A DNA stretch of 42,616 nt from Candidatus Peregrinibacteria bacterium Greene0416_19 (GTDB lineage Bacteria; Patescibacteriota; Gracilibacteria; Peribacterales; Peribacteraceae): positions 1-42,616 of the forward strand of contig VMEW01000015.1 in assembly GCA_007375735.1 (NCBI GenBank), written 5' to 3'. Below the pieces are notes generated by a model. It ran no database searches, had not been told where the DNA came from, and saw only the letters and a program-made list of their open reading frames with translations. Positions 28,428-36,919 of this stretch are shown one piece after another. Both the position numbers and the translations under genes were made by a program. How positions within the stretch are numbered: the first letter of the stretch is position 1; each line of letters begins with the position of its first letter.

Positions 28428-28434
28428 TCCTGTT

Positions 28435-28440
28435 ATTATA
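28435..28440 (-). promoter_or_regulatory. -10 box of pilT
   Basis: TATAAT on the minus strand ending 7 nt before the ATG; a leaderless mRNA is expected. No convincing -35. Confidence 0.5.
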
Positions 28441-28474
28441 GCAGATTTTTGGCTTTTACTCCATAGTTGATGAT

Positions 28475-28575
28475 GAGGACGAAAAGAACCCAAAAGACCC
28501 AGATGACCCAAAGGATCCAAAAGAAGCATGGTTCATTCTTTTGGTCCTTTTCGTCCTTTGAGTCTTCTGGGTCCT
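28475..28575. repeat. Long imperfect hairpin between pilT and the TrmB-like gene
   Basis: Left arm beginning GAGGACGAAAAGAACCCAAA and right arm ending TTCTGGGTCCTC pair imperfectly over about 45 bp around AAGCATGGTTCA. Both arms consist of short GAC/CCA/AAG triplet-like units. Lies in the divergent intergenic region, upstream of the promoter TTTACA-N16-TAGAGT of the next gene. Confidence 0.6.
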
Positions 28576-28594
28576 CGAGCGTAGATAAGTTTAC

Positions 28595-28622
28595 TTTACA
28601 TCACGGCAACCTCTGGTAGAGT
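28595..28622 (+). promoter_or_regulatory. Promoter of the TrmB-like sensor gene
   Basis: TTTACA (28595-28600), 16-nt spacer, TAGAGT (28617-28622) preceded by TGG (extended -10), ending 11 nt before ATG 28634. Again almost no leader. Confidence 0.45.
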
Positions 28623-28633
28623 ACAGGATTGCC

Positions 28634-30871
28634 ATGACTCTTCCCTCCAGCATCGAGTCGGCTTTGGTCGGTGCCGGTTTCTCGGCCACCGAGATCGTCA
28701 TCCTCAAGCGCCTGCTGGAGGAGGATGCCCTCACCCTCCGCGAGATCGCCGCCCGCACAGGCAAGAGCACCGGCGTCCTCGATCAGGCGATGAAGAAGCT
28801 GCTCCGGAAGGGAATCGTGAGCAAGGAGGACATCAACGACACGACCAAGTTCGCCATCCACTCGTTGCAGTCGATCGTGAAGTGGATGGAGAACCACACG
28901 CGCAGTCAGCGCGAGGAACTGCTGCGTCGCCACCAGAACTTCGAAACCTTCATCGCGTCCCTGGAGAAGGGCAAGCACCGCCCGGACATGGAGTTCTTCG
29001 ATGGCAAGGAGGGGATGCAGCAGGCGTACACCAAGCTGCTCGATCGCGGGAAGGAACTCCTCATCTACGATCCGGTCTTCTGCTCCATCGAGGACCACCC
29101 GCTCCGCGACTTCTTCGTCCAGTACTTCCGCGACCGCCGCCGCCGCGGGATTTTCTCCCGCATCATCGCCCACGCCACCCCGCTCGGCCGCCGCTTCCAG
29201 AGCCGCGATCCCTTCGAGTACCGCAAGTCCCTCCTCATCCCCGAGCAGGATCTCCCCATCACGTTCGAGAAGATCATCGCCGGCGACACCGTCGCCTGCT
29301 TCAACCACGCCGAACAGCGCGCCTGCTTCATCCACTACCCCGAGCTCGCGGCCACGGAGCGCGGGATGTTCGAGGCGATATGGAGGAAGGGGAGTGTGCC
29401 GGAGGGGGAGATGTCGGGGGCGCCGGGGCCGGAGAGGGAGGAAGTGAAGGTGCCGTTCTCGGTGAAGTTTTTGTCGGGACTACGGGAGTTTTTCCTCAGC
29501 AGGAAGAGCATTGCAACCTTCATTGCTTTCGCTCTTGTCGCTGCAGGAATAACGTATGGCCTGCAGAGGTATACGGCAAACCTAAATCTTCAGCGTATTC
29601 GTGATCAGGCAAAATCCATCGCTGCAACGGCTGCTCTACAATTTGATGTGAAAGATCTGGAGACTCTGCGAACCTTCCAAGATGTCGCACGACCGGAATA
29701 TGCCAAAGTGATCGGCCAACTCAACAAGATCCGCGATCAGAATCCGCTTGTGAAATTTGCCTACATCATGCGGCCGGTTCCCGGCCAGGAGTACTTCGCA
29801 TTTGTTGCAGATGCGGATTCCCTGGCTCTTAAGGCTAGGAAAGATTTGAATAGAGACGGATTCATAGATGATCGTGATCATCTTTCTCCTCCAGGAGAGA
29901 AGTACAATGAGTCAACAGACAAACTAAAAGACGCACTGTCTTTTCCACAGGCGGATGAAGCACCAGTGACGGATCAATGGGCGACAATCATCGCCGGCCT
30001 GGCGCCCATACAGGACCAAAGTGGAAAAACGGCGGCAGTCATCGGCGTGGATGTTCTCGTTGAGAATTGGGATGCGCTGAACAAAGTCTCATTTAATGCA
30101 ATCTATTCATTCGTTGGCCTTTTCCTGCTGTTTGTTTTTATTCGTCTCGCTGCATTTAATAAATCACTTTTTGAAGAAATCTGGATGGTATTTAAGCTTC
30201 GGAAAGTTTTGGTGACGGTGGGCATCTGTGCAGAAATTGCTTTCTTTATAACGCTCTTTCTTTACTTACATACATTGAAGATTATGAAGGAGGAAATTGG
30301 TACTCGGCTTATGTCGATTGCAGCAACGGCGGCATCGGAGTTTGATCCGAAGGATTTGGAGCAACTACATATTGCTGGAGATATGAAAAAAGAGGCTTAT
30401 CAGAGGGTATTCACAAAACTTAATGCTATCAGGGATGGTAATCCATCTATTAGTTATGCCTATATCATGAGACAAACCGCTGACCCGTTTGTTTGGGAAT
30501 TTGTTGCAGATGCTGATTCAAATTATTATATTCCTCAGGTAGGATCTGACATTAATCAAGATCTTGTATTGGATGAAGCTGATGAGAATGTTGCTCCTGG
30601 CGTGCAGTATTTCTTAAAAGAAAATGCAAATGAAAAATTTTTTTCAGGGAAGCCAGCCTACAGCGAGGATTTTCTGATAGATCAGTGGGGAAGATTTTTA
30701 GATGGTACTGCTCCAATCTTTGATCAGGATCACAGATTAATTTCTGTACTTGGTATTTCTCAATATGTTTCTGATGAATTTGAACTTATTAGGAAACATT
30801 TTACTCCTATTTTATGGTTTTTAGTTTTGTTCACGGCATTCCTTATGATAAGAATATTATCTTTTAGGTAG
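28634..30871 (+). CDS. TrmB-type transcriptional regulator fused to two membrane-tethered extracellular sensor domains
   Basis: 745 aa. Residues 1-80: winged helix of TrmB type (FSATEIVILKRLLEEDALTL, GVLDQAMKKLLRKGIVSKE). Residues about 90-265: the TrmB effector-like region (MQQAYTKLLDRGKELLIYD; DFFVQYFRDRR). A membrane helix follows (IATFIAFALVAAGITYG), then sensor domain 1 (about 320-465, with VKFAYIMRP and FAFVADADSLAL), two helices, sensor domain 2 (about 545-715, with ISYAYIMRQ and WEFVADADSNYY) and a last helix. The layout suggests an outside signal controlling a DNA-binding head. GC content falls sharply along the gene, from GC-rich to AT-rich after about 30100, suggesting a fusion of pieces with different origins. 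Confidence 0.8.
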   Translation: MTLPSSIESALVGAGFSATEIVILKRLLEEDALTLREIAARTGKSTGVLDQAMKKLLRKGIVSKEDINDTTKFAIHSLQSIVKWMENHTRSQREELLRRHQNFETFIASLEKGKHRPDMEFFDGKEGMQQAYTKLLDRGKELLIYDPVFCSIEDHPLRDFFVQYFRDRRRRGIFSRIIAHATPLGRRFQSRDPFEYRKSLLIPEQDLPITFEKIIAGDTVACFNHAEQRACFIHYPELAATERGMFEAIWRKGSVPEGEMSGAPGPEREEVKVPFSVKFLSGLREFFLSRKSIATFIAFALVAAGITYGLQRYTANLNLQRIRDQAKSIAATAALQFDVKDLETLRTFQDVARPEYAKVIGQLNKIRDQNPLVKFAYIMRPVPGQEYFAFVADADSLALKARKDLNRDGFIDDRDHLSPPGEKYNESTDKLKDALSFPQADEAPVTDQWATIIAGLAPIQDQSGKTAAVIGVDVLVENWDALNKVSFNAIYSFVGLFLLFVFIRLAAFNKSLFEEIWMVFKLRKVLVTVGICAEIAFFITLFLYLHTLKIMKEEIGTRLMSIAATAASEFDPKDLEQLHIAGDMKKEAYQRVFTKLNAIRDGNPSISYAYIMRQTADPFVWEFVADADSNYYIPQVGSDINQDLVLDEADENVAPGVQYFLKENANEKFFSGKPAYSEDFLIDQWGRFLDGTAPIFDQDHRLISVLGISQYVSDEFELIRKHFTPILWFLVLFTAFLMIRILSFR

Positions 30872-30880
30872 ATTTTATTA

Positions 30881-31873
30881 TTAATCTCGATAATTGTTTG
30901 AATTTAAGGATTTAGATTTTAATGCACATAAACACAACTCATATAAGGCCCGCGCTCCGATACTCTCATCTAACTGGTTTACAGGGTTTGGAGATACTTC
31001 AACTAAATCAAATCCGATAATTTTTTTAACTGTTGCAACTGATTCAACGAAATATAGAAATTCATTATAATCTAATCCTCCCGGAACAGGAGTACCTGTG
31101 TTAGGACAAAGCTTAATGTCGAAAAAGTCTATATCTAAGGAAATGTACAGATATTCTGGCAGATTGTTGATGATTTCAGCAGAAATAGTTCTCCATGATT
31201 CCCCCTCTGATTTTCGATTGAATAATTCTCTATCAAAGTAGGTTTTAATTTTATTATTAGATTTGATGAAATCAAATTCTTCTTGACAGAACTCACGTAC
31301 ACCAATTTGAGTCAAATTGATAATTTTTGATTCATTAATTACATTGAACATAATTGATGCGTGAGAGTGCTTTATTCCATCAAAGCTTTTTCTCAAATCT
31401 GCGTGTGCATCGAATTGTAAAACTCCAATTTCCTTTTCATCGCTACAAGCCTTAATTGCCCCCAATGAGACTGAGTGATCACCCCCAATGATACCTGGAA
31501 TTTTCCCTTCTTTCAAAATTTTCTTTACGTCCAAATAAATAATTTTTTCTAATTTTGTTGTTAGTTGGTTTAGCTGTGTACGATTCTTTGCTGAAACTTT
31601 GGAAGTCTTGTTTTTAATTTTCTTAATTTCTGAATTAATTGATTCCAAATAAATGCCTCTGCTGTATAGATTCCCAAATTTATAATGAAATAGGTCTACT
31701 TGTTTACTTGCTGAAAGTATTGCTGCTGGCGCAAGAGCTGTTTTGGTTTTGTGCGACGCAGTAGCATCCCAAGGCACTTGAATGAGAATTACCTCTGATT
31801 CATTGCTATTATATGGTAGTCCAAATATGCCTGAATTTGGATTTGCGGGAGCGTTTGGATTAAAATCTTTCAT
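30881..31873 (-). CDS. Ureohydrolase family protein (agmatinase/arginase-like)
   Basis: 330 aa. Mn2+-binding motifs of the family are all present: GGDHS (His133), FDAHADLR (Asp155, His157, Asp159) and SLDIDFFD (Asp247, Asp249), followed by NTGTPVPGGL, typical of agmatinase-like members. Such enzymes hydrolyse guanidino compounds to urea and an amine; agmatine, arginine or aminopropylagmatine are possible substrates. A Lys-rich linker (about 80-110) is longer than usual. Strongly AT-rich. It overlaps the SET-domain gene upstream by 4 nt (ATGA), indicating an operon. A polyamine role is suggested by the SpeD-like/deoxyhypusine-synthase-like operon 3 kb away. Confidence 0.85.
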   Translation of the reverse strand: MKDFNPNAPANPNSGIFGLPYNSNESEVILIQVPWDATASHKTKTALAPAAILSASKQVDLFHYKFGNLYSRGIYLESINSEIKKIKNKTSKVSAKNRTQLNQLTTKLEKIIYLDVKKILKEGKIPGIIGGDHSVSLGAIKACSDEKEIGVLQFDAHADLRKSFDGIKHSHASIMFNVINESKIINLTQIGVREFCQEEFDFIKSNNKIKTYFDRELFNRKSEGESWRTISAEIINNLPEYLYISLDIDFFDIKLCPNTGTPVPGGLDYNEFLYFVESVATVKKIIGFDLVEVSPNPVNQLDESIGARALYELCLCALKSKSLNSNNYRD

Positions 31874-32388
31874 AAATTATTAACCTTACAAAGAATATAC
31901 CATGATAAATACTCTTTGTTCGCTCTAATAAAGTTCGGATCTAGCCAAGCGTCTCCGTTAATCATCTCCCTACATTTATTTGATTTACAATTGCATTTAA
32001 ATCCAAGTGCATTGGAAGTATTTTCAGTTGTTTCATAATCAAAGCATATTTCTTCGCCAGCAGGGATATCTCTACGAGCAATTAGAACAATTTGTCCCTT
32101 TATACCAGCGTTAGGTAGGCATGAGTGATTAAAAAATTCAGCGTCATCAGGTGGATCGTCTGGCTTTACAGGGCCCATGTAAAAACCATCGAAAACTCCA
32201 AAAGGGTGAGTAGATATTGATGGGTACTTTTTTGAGAGAGAATCTATTTCTTCCGCCGAATATATCTTGCCCCCCCATATTGCAATAGTTTCGCCCATAA
32301 TAATTTTTTCTTTAGCAAATACACCCCTATCGCAAATCATGGATTCGGCGATGTGGCACTTACTTGATAAATGAGAGTGGATTCTCAT
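31870..32388 (-). CDS. SET-domain protein (protein-lysine methyltransferase family)
   Basis: 172 aa. SET motifs in order: GVFAKEKIIMGETIAIWGG (22-40), NHSCLPNA (87-94), ARRDIPAGEEICFDY with the catalytic-type Tyr118, and a post-SET Cys cluster (FKCNCKSNKCREM; Cys132, Cys134, Cys139) that with Cys90 could bind zinc. SET proteins transfer methyl groups from S-adenosylmethionine to lysines; bacterial targets are mostly unknown. First gene of a pair with the ureohydrolase. AT-rich like the rest of the island; start ATG 32388 lies 37 bp from the divergent kinase start. Confidence 0.88.
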   Translation of the reverse strand: MRIHSHLSSKCHIAESMICDRGVFAKEKIIMGETIAIWGGKIYSAEEIDSLSKKYPSISTHPFGVFDGFYMGPVKPDDPPDDAEFFNHSCLPNAGIKGQIVLIARRDIPAGEEICFDYETTENTSNALGFKCNCKSNKCREMINGDAWLDPNFIRANKEYLSWYILCKVNNL

Positions 32389-32389
32389 A

Positions 32390-32418
32390 TTTACAGGCTT
32401 GATGATTTATGATATCAT
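32390..32418 (+). promoter_or_regulatory. Promoter of the histidine kinase
   Basis: TTTACA (32390-32395), 17-nt spacer, TATCAT (32413-32418), ending 6 nt before ATG 32425, so the mRNA is probably leaderless. Confidence 0.5.
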
Positions 32419-32424
32419 TATTTG

Positions 32425-33945
32425 ATGCAAACAATAAAGTCAATCGAAGTAATAGACCACCCGGGGAGTACAAGCCGGCTGAGGGGCGTAACGATGCTAA
32501 TTCTATTTTTCTCAGCAGCCGCAGTAGTGACGATAACAATTTCAATGTATAGCTTTACAGCGAATCTATTAAAGCAAAGATTGAATCAAAGGGTCCTAGC
32601 AATAATTTCAACAGCCTCACTACTTTTCTCACCGGAAGAAATAAAGGAACTTCGAGAGCTTGGACCCGAAGCAAGTTTGAAAACTCCTACCTATCGTTCA
32701 GTTGTAGAAAAATTACAGCAATTAAAGAGAGCAAATGATCGCATGACATTTGCCTATATTTGGGCTCCAAGTGAAAAACCAAACATAATGACATTTATAG
32801 CAGATGCAGATGTAATAGCTCTGAGGCCTAGTCTTAATTATGATATAGATGAGGTAACAGAGGACGGATTTCCTGGCTCGGAGTATGATATTACAGGTAT
32901 TCGTGTGTTTGAGGATGGTTCGGTAAATAAAGGTCCAACAGTGAATCAAGAAATTTACAAAGACCGATGGGGGCTTCTCTACTCTGGTTTCGCTCCCATA
33001 AAAGACGAGTACAACAATACGATTGCATATTTAGGTGTAGATATCGATGTCACTGACTATAATCATTTGGTCAAGGCGACATATCTACCCTTTGGAATTA
33101 TCACAATTATATTAATGCTAATATTAATAGGACTCACTATAGCTTTTTTGAGACTATGGGGAGGAAGAATTGAACTTCTTCGTGAGCTTGATCGTCAAAA
33201 AGATGAATTGCTCGGCATTGTGAGTCACCAACTTGCATCACCAATTACAGCTCTCAGATGGGACCTAGAGAGCCTTTTTGACGATTACCTTACAAAAATC
33301 GGAAATGACGGCAGAAAGACGTTAGAGGAAATGAAGCAGAGCACAGTCAATCTTGCTGATTTGGTCAGCATGATTCTTGATGTATCTAGAATACAATTGG
33401 GTAAAGTTAAGATTGATAAAAAGCCCCTTGAGCTAACTGCCTTCTTCGAAGAAATGATTCATGTTATAGAACCGGGAGCTAAAGAGAAAAAAATTATATT
33501 CACTTCAAAACTGCCCGCCGCATTTCCGACTGCAAATTTGGATAGGCGCTATACAAGAATGACTATTGAAAATTTACTTACAAATGCAGTGAAATACACT
33601 CCAGAGGGAGGTAAAGTAAACTTTGTTGTTTCGATTCGCGATGGTCATGTGCTTTGTGAAGTACGGGATACAGGATGTGGGATCCCGAAAAAGGATCAGG
33701 AAAAGATTTTTGGCAAACTGTTCCGTGCGAGCAATATTCAAAATTCCGTTGATGGAAATGGATTCGGACTTTATGTAGCGAAAGGAGCTGTTGAAAGCCA
33801 GGGGGGGAAAATATGGTTTGAAAGTGAGGAGGGCAAAGGAACAACCTTCTTTGTTGATTTGCCGTTGAAGGACGACATTAATCATTCTGCAGATGAAGGA
33901 CATGGTGGATGGGTTACTCAATTGAAAGCAGCCATACACCTGTAA
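32425..33945 (+). CDS. Membrane sensor histidine kinase
   Basis: 506 aa. A membrane helix (about 22-45), an extracellular sensor domain (about 50-212) with MTFAYIWAP and MTFIADADVIAL, a second helix (about 220-243), then HisKA with IVSHQLASPITALRWDLE (phospho-acceptor His268) and HATPase_c with NLLTNAVKYTPEGG, DTGCGIPKKD and GFGLYVAKG. The sensor domain is of the same type as the two in the TrmB-like gene 1.5 kb upstream. No HAMP or PAS domain and no response regulator nearby, so the partner is elsewhere. Chosen start ATG follows the promoter directly. The 3' end overlaps the convergent EamA gene by 32 nt. Confidence 0.93.
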   Translation: MQTIKSIEVIDHPGSTSRLRGVTMLILFFSAAAVVTITISMYSFTANLLKQRLNQRVLAIISTASLLFSPEEIKELRELGPEASLKTPTYRSVVEKLQQLKRANDRMTFAYIWAPSEKPNIMTFIADADVIALRPSLNYDIDEVTEDGFPGSEYDITGIRVFEDGSVNKGPTVNQEIYKDRWGLLYSGFAPIKDEYNNTIAYLGVDIDVTDYNHLVKATYLPFGIITIILMLILIGLTIAFLRLWGGRIELLRELDRQKDELLGIVSHQLASPITALRWDLESLFDDYLTKIGNDGRKTLEEMKQSTVNLADLVSMILDVSRIQLGKVKIDKKPLELTAFFEEMIHVIEPGAKEKKIIFTSKLPAAFPTANLDRRYTRMTIENLLTNAVKYTPEGGKVNFVVSIRDGHVLCEVRDTGCGIPKKDQEKIFGKLFRASNIQNSVDGNGFGLYVAKGAVESQGGKIWFESEEGKGTTFFVDLPLKDDINHSADEGHGGWVTQLKAAIHL

Positions 33946-34816
33946 CCATTACTCCAACATTTCCCAATTTTAGCCAATAGAATTTTCGTGTATGAGGATT
34001 CTTAAACCGCTTCGAAGCAAACAAAAGAACAAGTGAGACAACAAATGTAAAGCCAGGAGTGGCGGAGTCAATAGCAGAGACAAGAGGAGCATTTTTCAAG
34101 CTCACAGCAAGTTCAATGCATGCGTAAGCAATCAGGTTACAAATCTCAATCGCAAGAAAAAAATATTTTAATGATATTAAAGTATGAAAATTTTTCTTCA
34201 AAGTAATGCGTGCTTTTGGAATTATTAATGGCGCAAAACCAGCAATCACGAATCCAAAAGTGATGAGAAAAAAACCAGACAGGTACTCAGATTCTCTAAA
34301 AATTTTTTCCATCAATATTAATGCAACGGCTTGTAGTATTGTTCCAATAAGAATGAGATTAAAAGAATGCCATTTTCCTTTTATATTTGAATCTAAAAGA
34401 CACATGAAGACAGAAGAAGTAACGAGAACGGCTATTCCAATATAATGAGGAAGTAGAAGAATGTGGCCAAAAATAAAAAAACTGAGCAAGGTCACCATGA
34501 TGGGGGTCATATTCCAATATGCCGCGATAATTCCCGCTTCGCTGTGTGACAATGCTTGGAAATATAGTGTTTGGTTTATTTGGATGATTACACCGGTTAA
34601 CAGGGCAATGATTATTATTTCTTGAGTTGGCCAACTCAGATCTAATAAAGGCAAAATGAAAGGCAGGGGCACAAAAACAATCAACGATGCAAATGCACTG
34701 GTGACAATTCCCATCCATGGCTTCTCAAAAATATTACCAACACAATGAGAGTCCAAAACATGCACAATTGCAAAAAAGAGTGGAGCTAGTAATGCAAAAA
34801 TGAGCCAGACTTCCAT
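33914..34816 (-). CDS. EamA/DMT-superfamily transporter
   Basis: 300 aa with about ten membrane helices arranged as two five-helix EamA repeats. The first repeat ends around QINQTLYFQALSHSEAGIIA, the second around AYACIELAVSLKNAPLVSAI, both typical EamA positions. Substrate unknown; family members export amino acids, amines and other metabolites. It starts 10 bp after the deoxyhypusine-synthase-like gene on the same strand, so it is probably the third gene of that operon and could move a polyamine or precursor (inference). AT-rich. Confidence 0.85.
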   Translation of the reverse strand: MEVWLIFALLAPLFFAIVHVLDSHCVGNIFEKPWMGIVTSAFASLIVFVPLPFILPLLDLSWPTQEIIIIALLTGVIIQINQTLYFQALSHSEAGIIAAYWNMTPIMVTLLSFFIFGHILLLPHYIGIAVLVTSSVFMCLLDSNIKGKWHSFNLILIGTILQAVALILMEKIFRESEYLSGFFLITFGFVIAGFAPLIIPKARITLKKNFHTLISLKYFFLAIEICNLIAYACIELAVSLKNAPLVSAIDSATPGFTFVVSLVLLFASKRFKNPHTRKFYWLKLGNVGVMVTGVWLLSIE

Positions 34817-34826
34817 AAACCTAGTT

Positions 34827-35921
34827 TTAGGCGGTTACCGAACTGAGTGCCTTCTTCTGGATTCTTTTTTTGGGACTTGCTACAGCTCGAAGATATACCG
34901 ACTCAAATTTTCTATTTAAAGACTCTTTTCTTCGTGCTTGCCATTCGCCCTTACTATACACATAACTCACCACCAACGGCATCGCCACAGTCGCCTCGCA
35001 AAACACCATCTGCTCCGCCCCTTGTTCCACCTTCCCCCATGAATGTGCCTCTTTCAGCGTTGAACCCGAGAGTGCCCCATCGCGCTCATCTGCCACCGTG
35101 ATCTGCACTGCGTACTTGTGCATGGGGACCGGATGACCCAATACGTCTGCCATCACCACCGTGTCCTGCATGAAGTTCTTCGGAACGCCACCACCGATGA
35201 TAAAAAGGCCGGTGGACTTCGCGTCCAGGATCAATTCAGTGAGTTCCGTGAAGTCCTTCACCGAATCATGGGACACGTGCGCACCCGGGTTCTGCTTCTG
35301 GTGAAGCCCCAGGCCGAAGCCGGCGGAGCAGTCGGAGAGGGAGGGGACGAAGACCGGGACGTTCTTCTCGTAGCAGGCGCGGAGGATGGAGTCGCGGCCC
35401 TTGTCCTGCTCCACCAGGTACGCGCCCAGCGCGGCCATGAGCTCGCGGGAGCTGGTGGGGCGCGGGGGCATGCGGTTGGCCACCTCCGTCACCGTGGCGT
35501 CGCAGACGCGCAGGTCATACTCGGAGATGTAGGTGTCGTAGATGCGGTCGATGGCGCGTTTGTGGAGCTCGTCGTCGTCGGCCTTGGAGTCGCCCAGGTA
35601 ATGCTTGAACCCGAGCGCCTCCAGAAAATCCATGTCCACCATGTTGGCGCCGGTCGAGACGATGCAGTCGATCATGTTGCAGTCAATGAGCGTCCGGATG
35701 GTCTTCTTGAGCCCGGCGCTCACGAGCGAACCGGCCAGGCAGAGGAAATTGCGGCAGCCCTCCTCTTTCACCATTTGATTGAAAATGATGCTGGCCCGCG
35801 CCAGGTTCCGCGACTGGAACGACATCTTCGACATCCCCTCGATGAGAGGCACGGCATCGAATGCCGTGGGATCCAGGTGCTCCACGGTGTCCTGCAGATA
35901 ATCGGCTTGCGACGGATGCAT
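34827..35921 (-). CDS. Deoxyhypusine-synthase-like protein
   Basis: 364 aa. It shows the fold and motifs of deoxyhypusine synthase: SLVSAGLKKTIRTLI, STGANMVDMD, GGGVPKNFMQDTV, and EAHSWGKVEQGAE with Lys297 equivalent to the catalytic Lys that forms the enzyme-imine intermediate with an aminobutyl group. Bacteria lack eIF5A; bacterial homologues have been reported to make homospermidine or related polyamines instead, so a polyamine aminobutyl-transfer role is likely. The last 40 residues (after about 325) are encoded by AT-rich DNA while the rest is GC-rich, so the island edge lies inside this gene. It lies 19 bp after the SpeD-like gene. Confidence 0.9.
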   Translation of the reverse strand: MHPSQADYLQDTVEHLDPTAFDAVPLIEGMSKMSFQSRNLARASIIFNQMVKEEGCRNFLCLAGSLVSAGLKKTIRTLIDCNMIDCIVSTGANMVDMDFLEALGFKHYLGDSKADDDELHKRAIDRIYDTYISEYDLRVCDATVTEVANRMPPRPTSSRELMAALGAYLVEQDKGRDSILRACYEKNVPVFVPSLSDCSAGFGLGLHQKQNPGAHVSHDSVKDFTELTELILDAKSTGLFIIGGGVPKNFMQDTVVMADVLGHPVPMHKYAVQITVADERDGALSGSTLKEAHSWGKVEQGAEQMVFCEATVAMPLVVSYVYSKGEWQARRKESLNRKFESVYLRAVASPKKRIQKKALSSVTA

Positions 35922-35940
35922 GGCAAGGGGGGGGATGCAG

Positions 35941-36456
35941 CTAGGCGCCTACGACGTTCATGCGGTCTGCGGAAGTCCTGAGCGGCGGCACGGCAAGTGC
36001 TGGATTCAGCAAGAGTACTTCAGTCACATCCTGCCCCCGGCCCGTCACTTCCCATACTTCTCTCTTATCACTCTTCATGTTCCGTCTGATGAAATTTCCT
36101 TTCCAGGCACCCAATCGGCGATGACGGCTCAGCACCTCCATGACTTTCCGCCAGTCGAAGGATTTGCAGCTGTAGATGTCCATGTGGAAGTGCGGGTGCT
36201 TCCCCGGCCGCTCGAAGTAGTGCGACGCAATGTGGCTGGTGGTGATCGGCTGCACGAATGACCAGCCGGGTGCCCGCTGGTCGGTGGCGGGGTAGATTTG
36301 CAGCGCACCGAGCTCAAACATGCCCAGCGTCCGCAGCAGATCGTTCACGAGCGTGCGAATCTGCAGCTCGGGCGCGGTGGCGTCCAAAGGGTGCTCGAGA
36401 TCCGCATCGACGAGGAAGATCTCGTGCTGGAGGTGGACAACGCGAGTGAATGGCAT
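35941..36456 (-). CDS. SpeD-like pyruvoyl-dependent decarboxylase (S-adenosylmethionine decarboxylase family)
   Basis: 171 aa. The central stretch ITTSHIASHYFE...DIYSC aligns with bacterial SpeD active sites (ISESHLTIH...DLFTC in Thermotoga): Ser74 would become the pyruvoyl group by self-cleavage, His79 and Cys97 match the processing and proton-donor residues with correct or near-correct spacing. The Glu usually before the Ser is Thr here. AdoMet decarboxylases make the aminopropyl donor for spermidine; some bacterial homologues act on arginine or ornithine instead, so the substrate is open. First gene of an operon with the deoxyhypusine-synthase-like and EamA genes. The C-terminal part (about 105-171) is longer than in Thermotoga. 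Confidence 0.75.
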   Translation of the reverse strand: MPFTRVVHLQHEIFLVDADLEHPLDATAPELQIRTLVNDLLRTLGMFELGALQIYPATDQRAPGWSFVQPITTSHIASHYFERPGKHPHFHMDIYSCKSFDWRKVMEVLSRHRRLGAWKGNFIRRNMKSDKREVWEVTGRGQDVTEVLLLNPALAVPPLRTSADRMNVVGA

Positions 36457-36919
36457 ACGGTGGGAAAACTTACTTCAAAAGGAGTTAAATGTAAAGTCAA
36501 GTTATCAAAAATGGCTTGTTTCAAGCTATTTTTTGAATTCTAGCCACTGTGGACGCTTGTCTTGCCCGGGTCATGGCATTTACCGGGCATCCGATGATTC
36601 AGCCCTTTCTTCAGCAGAATTCGTGTGAACGAGGTCTTCGACGAAGTACAGCACTCCGATCACCTCCTGAGAGGCTTTGTTTTCCTTCCGTGTCTTTTCG
36701 TTCCGGAGCCGGGGGAGAGGTCTTCGGTAGCCCATGTGTGTGAGGGGGAACGTTTGTGGGGTCACCTGTATAGACAGGAGGAATATGAAAAACCATAGTC
36801 CGTGCCGGCGAAAGCCGGTATGGATATTCAAAAGACACGATAGTTAACTTTGAGCTAAGCAAAGCCAACAAAGCCGTTCCAAAGCGGTTTGGAACGGCGG
36901 GGTTTTTGACCAGTTATCT
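36457..36919. terminator. Gene-free stretch with a strong terminator-like hairpin (36873-36907)
   Basis: GCCGTTCCAAA (36873-36883), loop GCGG, then TTTGGAACGGC (36888-36898) and GGGG plus T5: a perfect 11-bp stem. It lies 13 nt after the stop of the minus-strand gene at 36920, where the minus-strand tail is only TTTGTTGGCTTT, so it may end that operon or work best for plus-strand RNA. A small hairpin CCGGCGAAAGCCGG near 36810 looks like a dispersed repeat. Short frames here resemble no protein. Confidence 0.55.

Noticed and set aside
36580..36831. 83-codon minus-strand frame between the SpeD-like gene and the 36920 gene
   Set aside because: It runs through a small dispersed hairpin and has no signal, motif or promoter; support is too weak.
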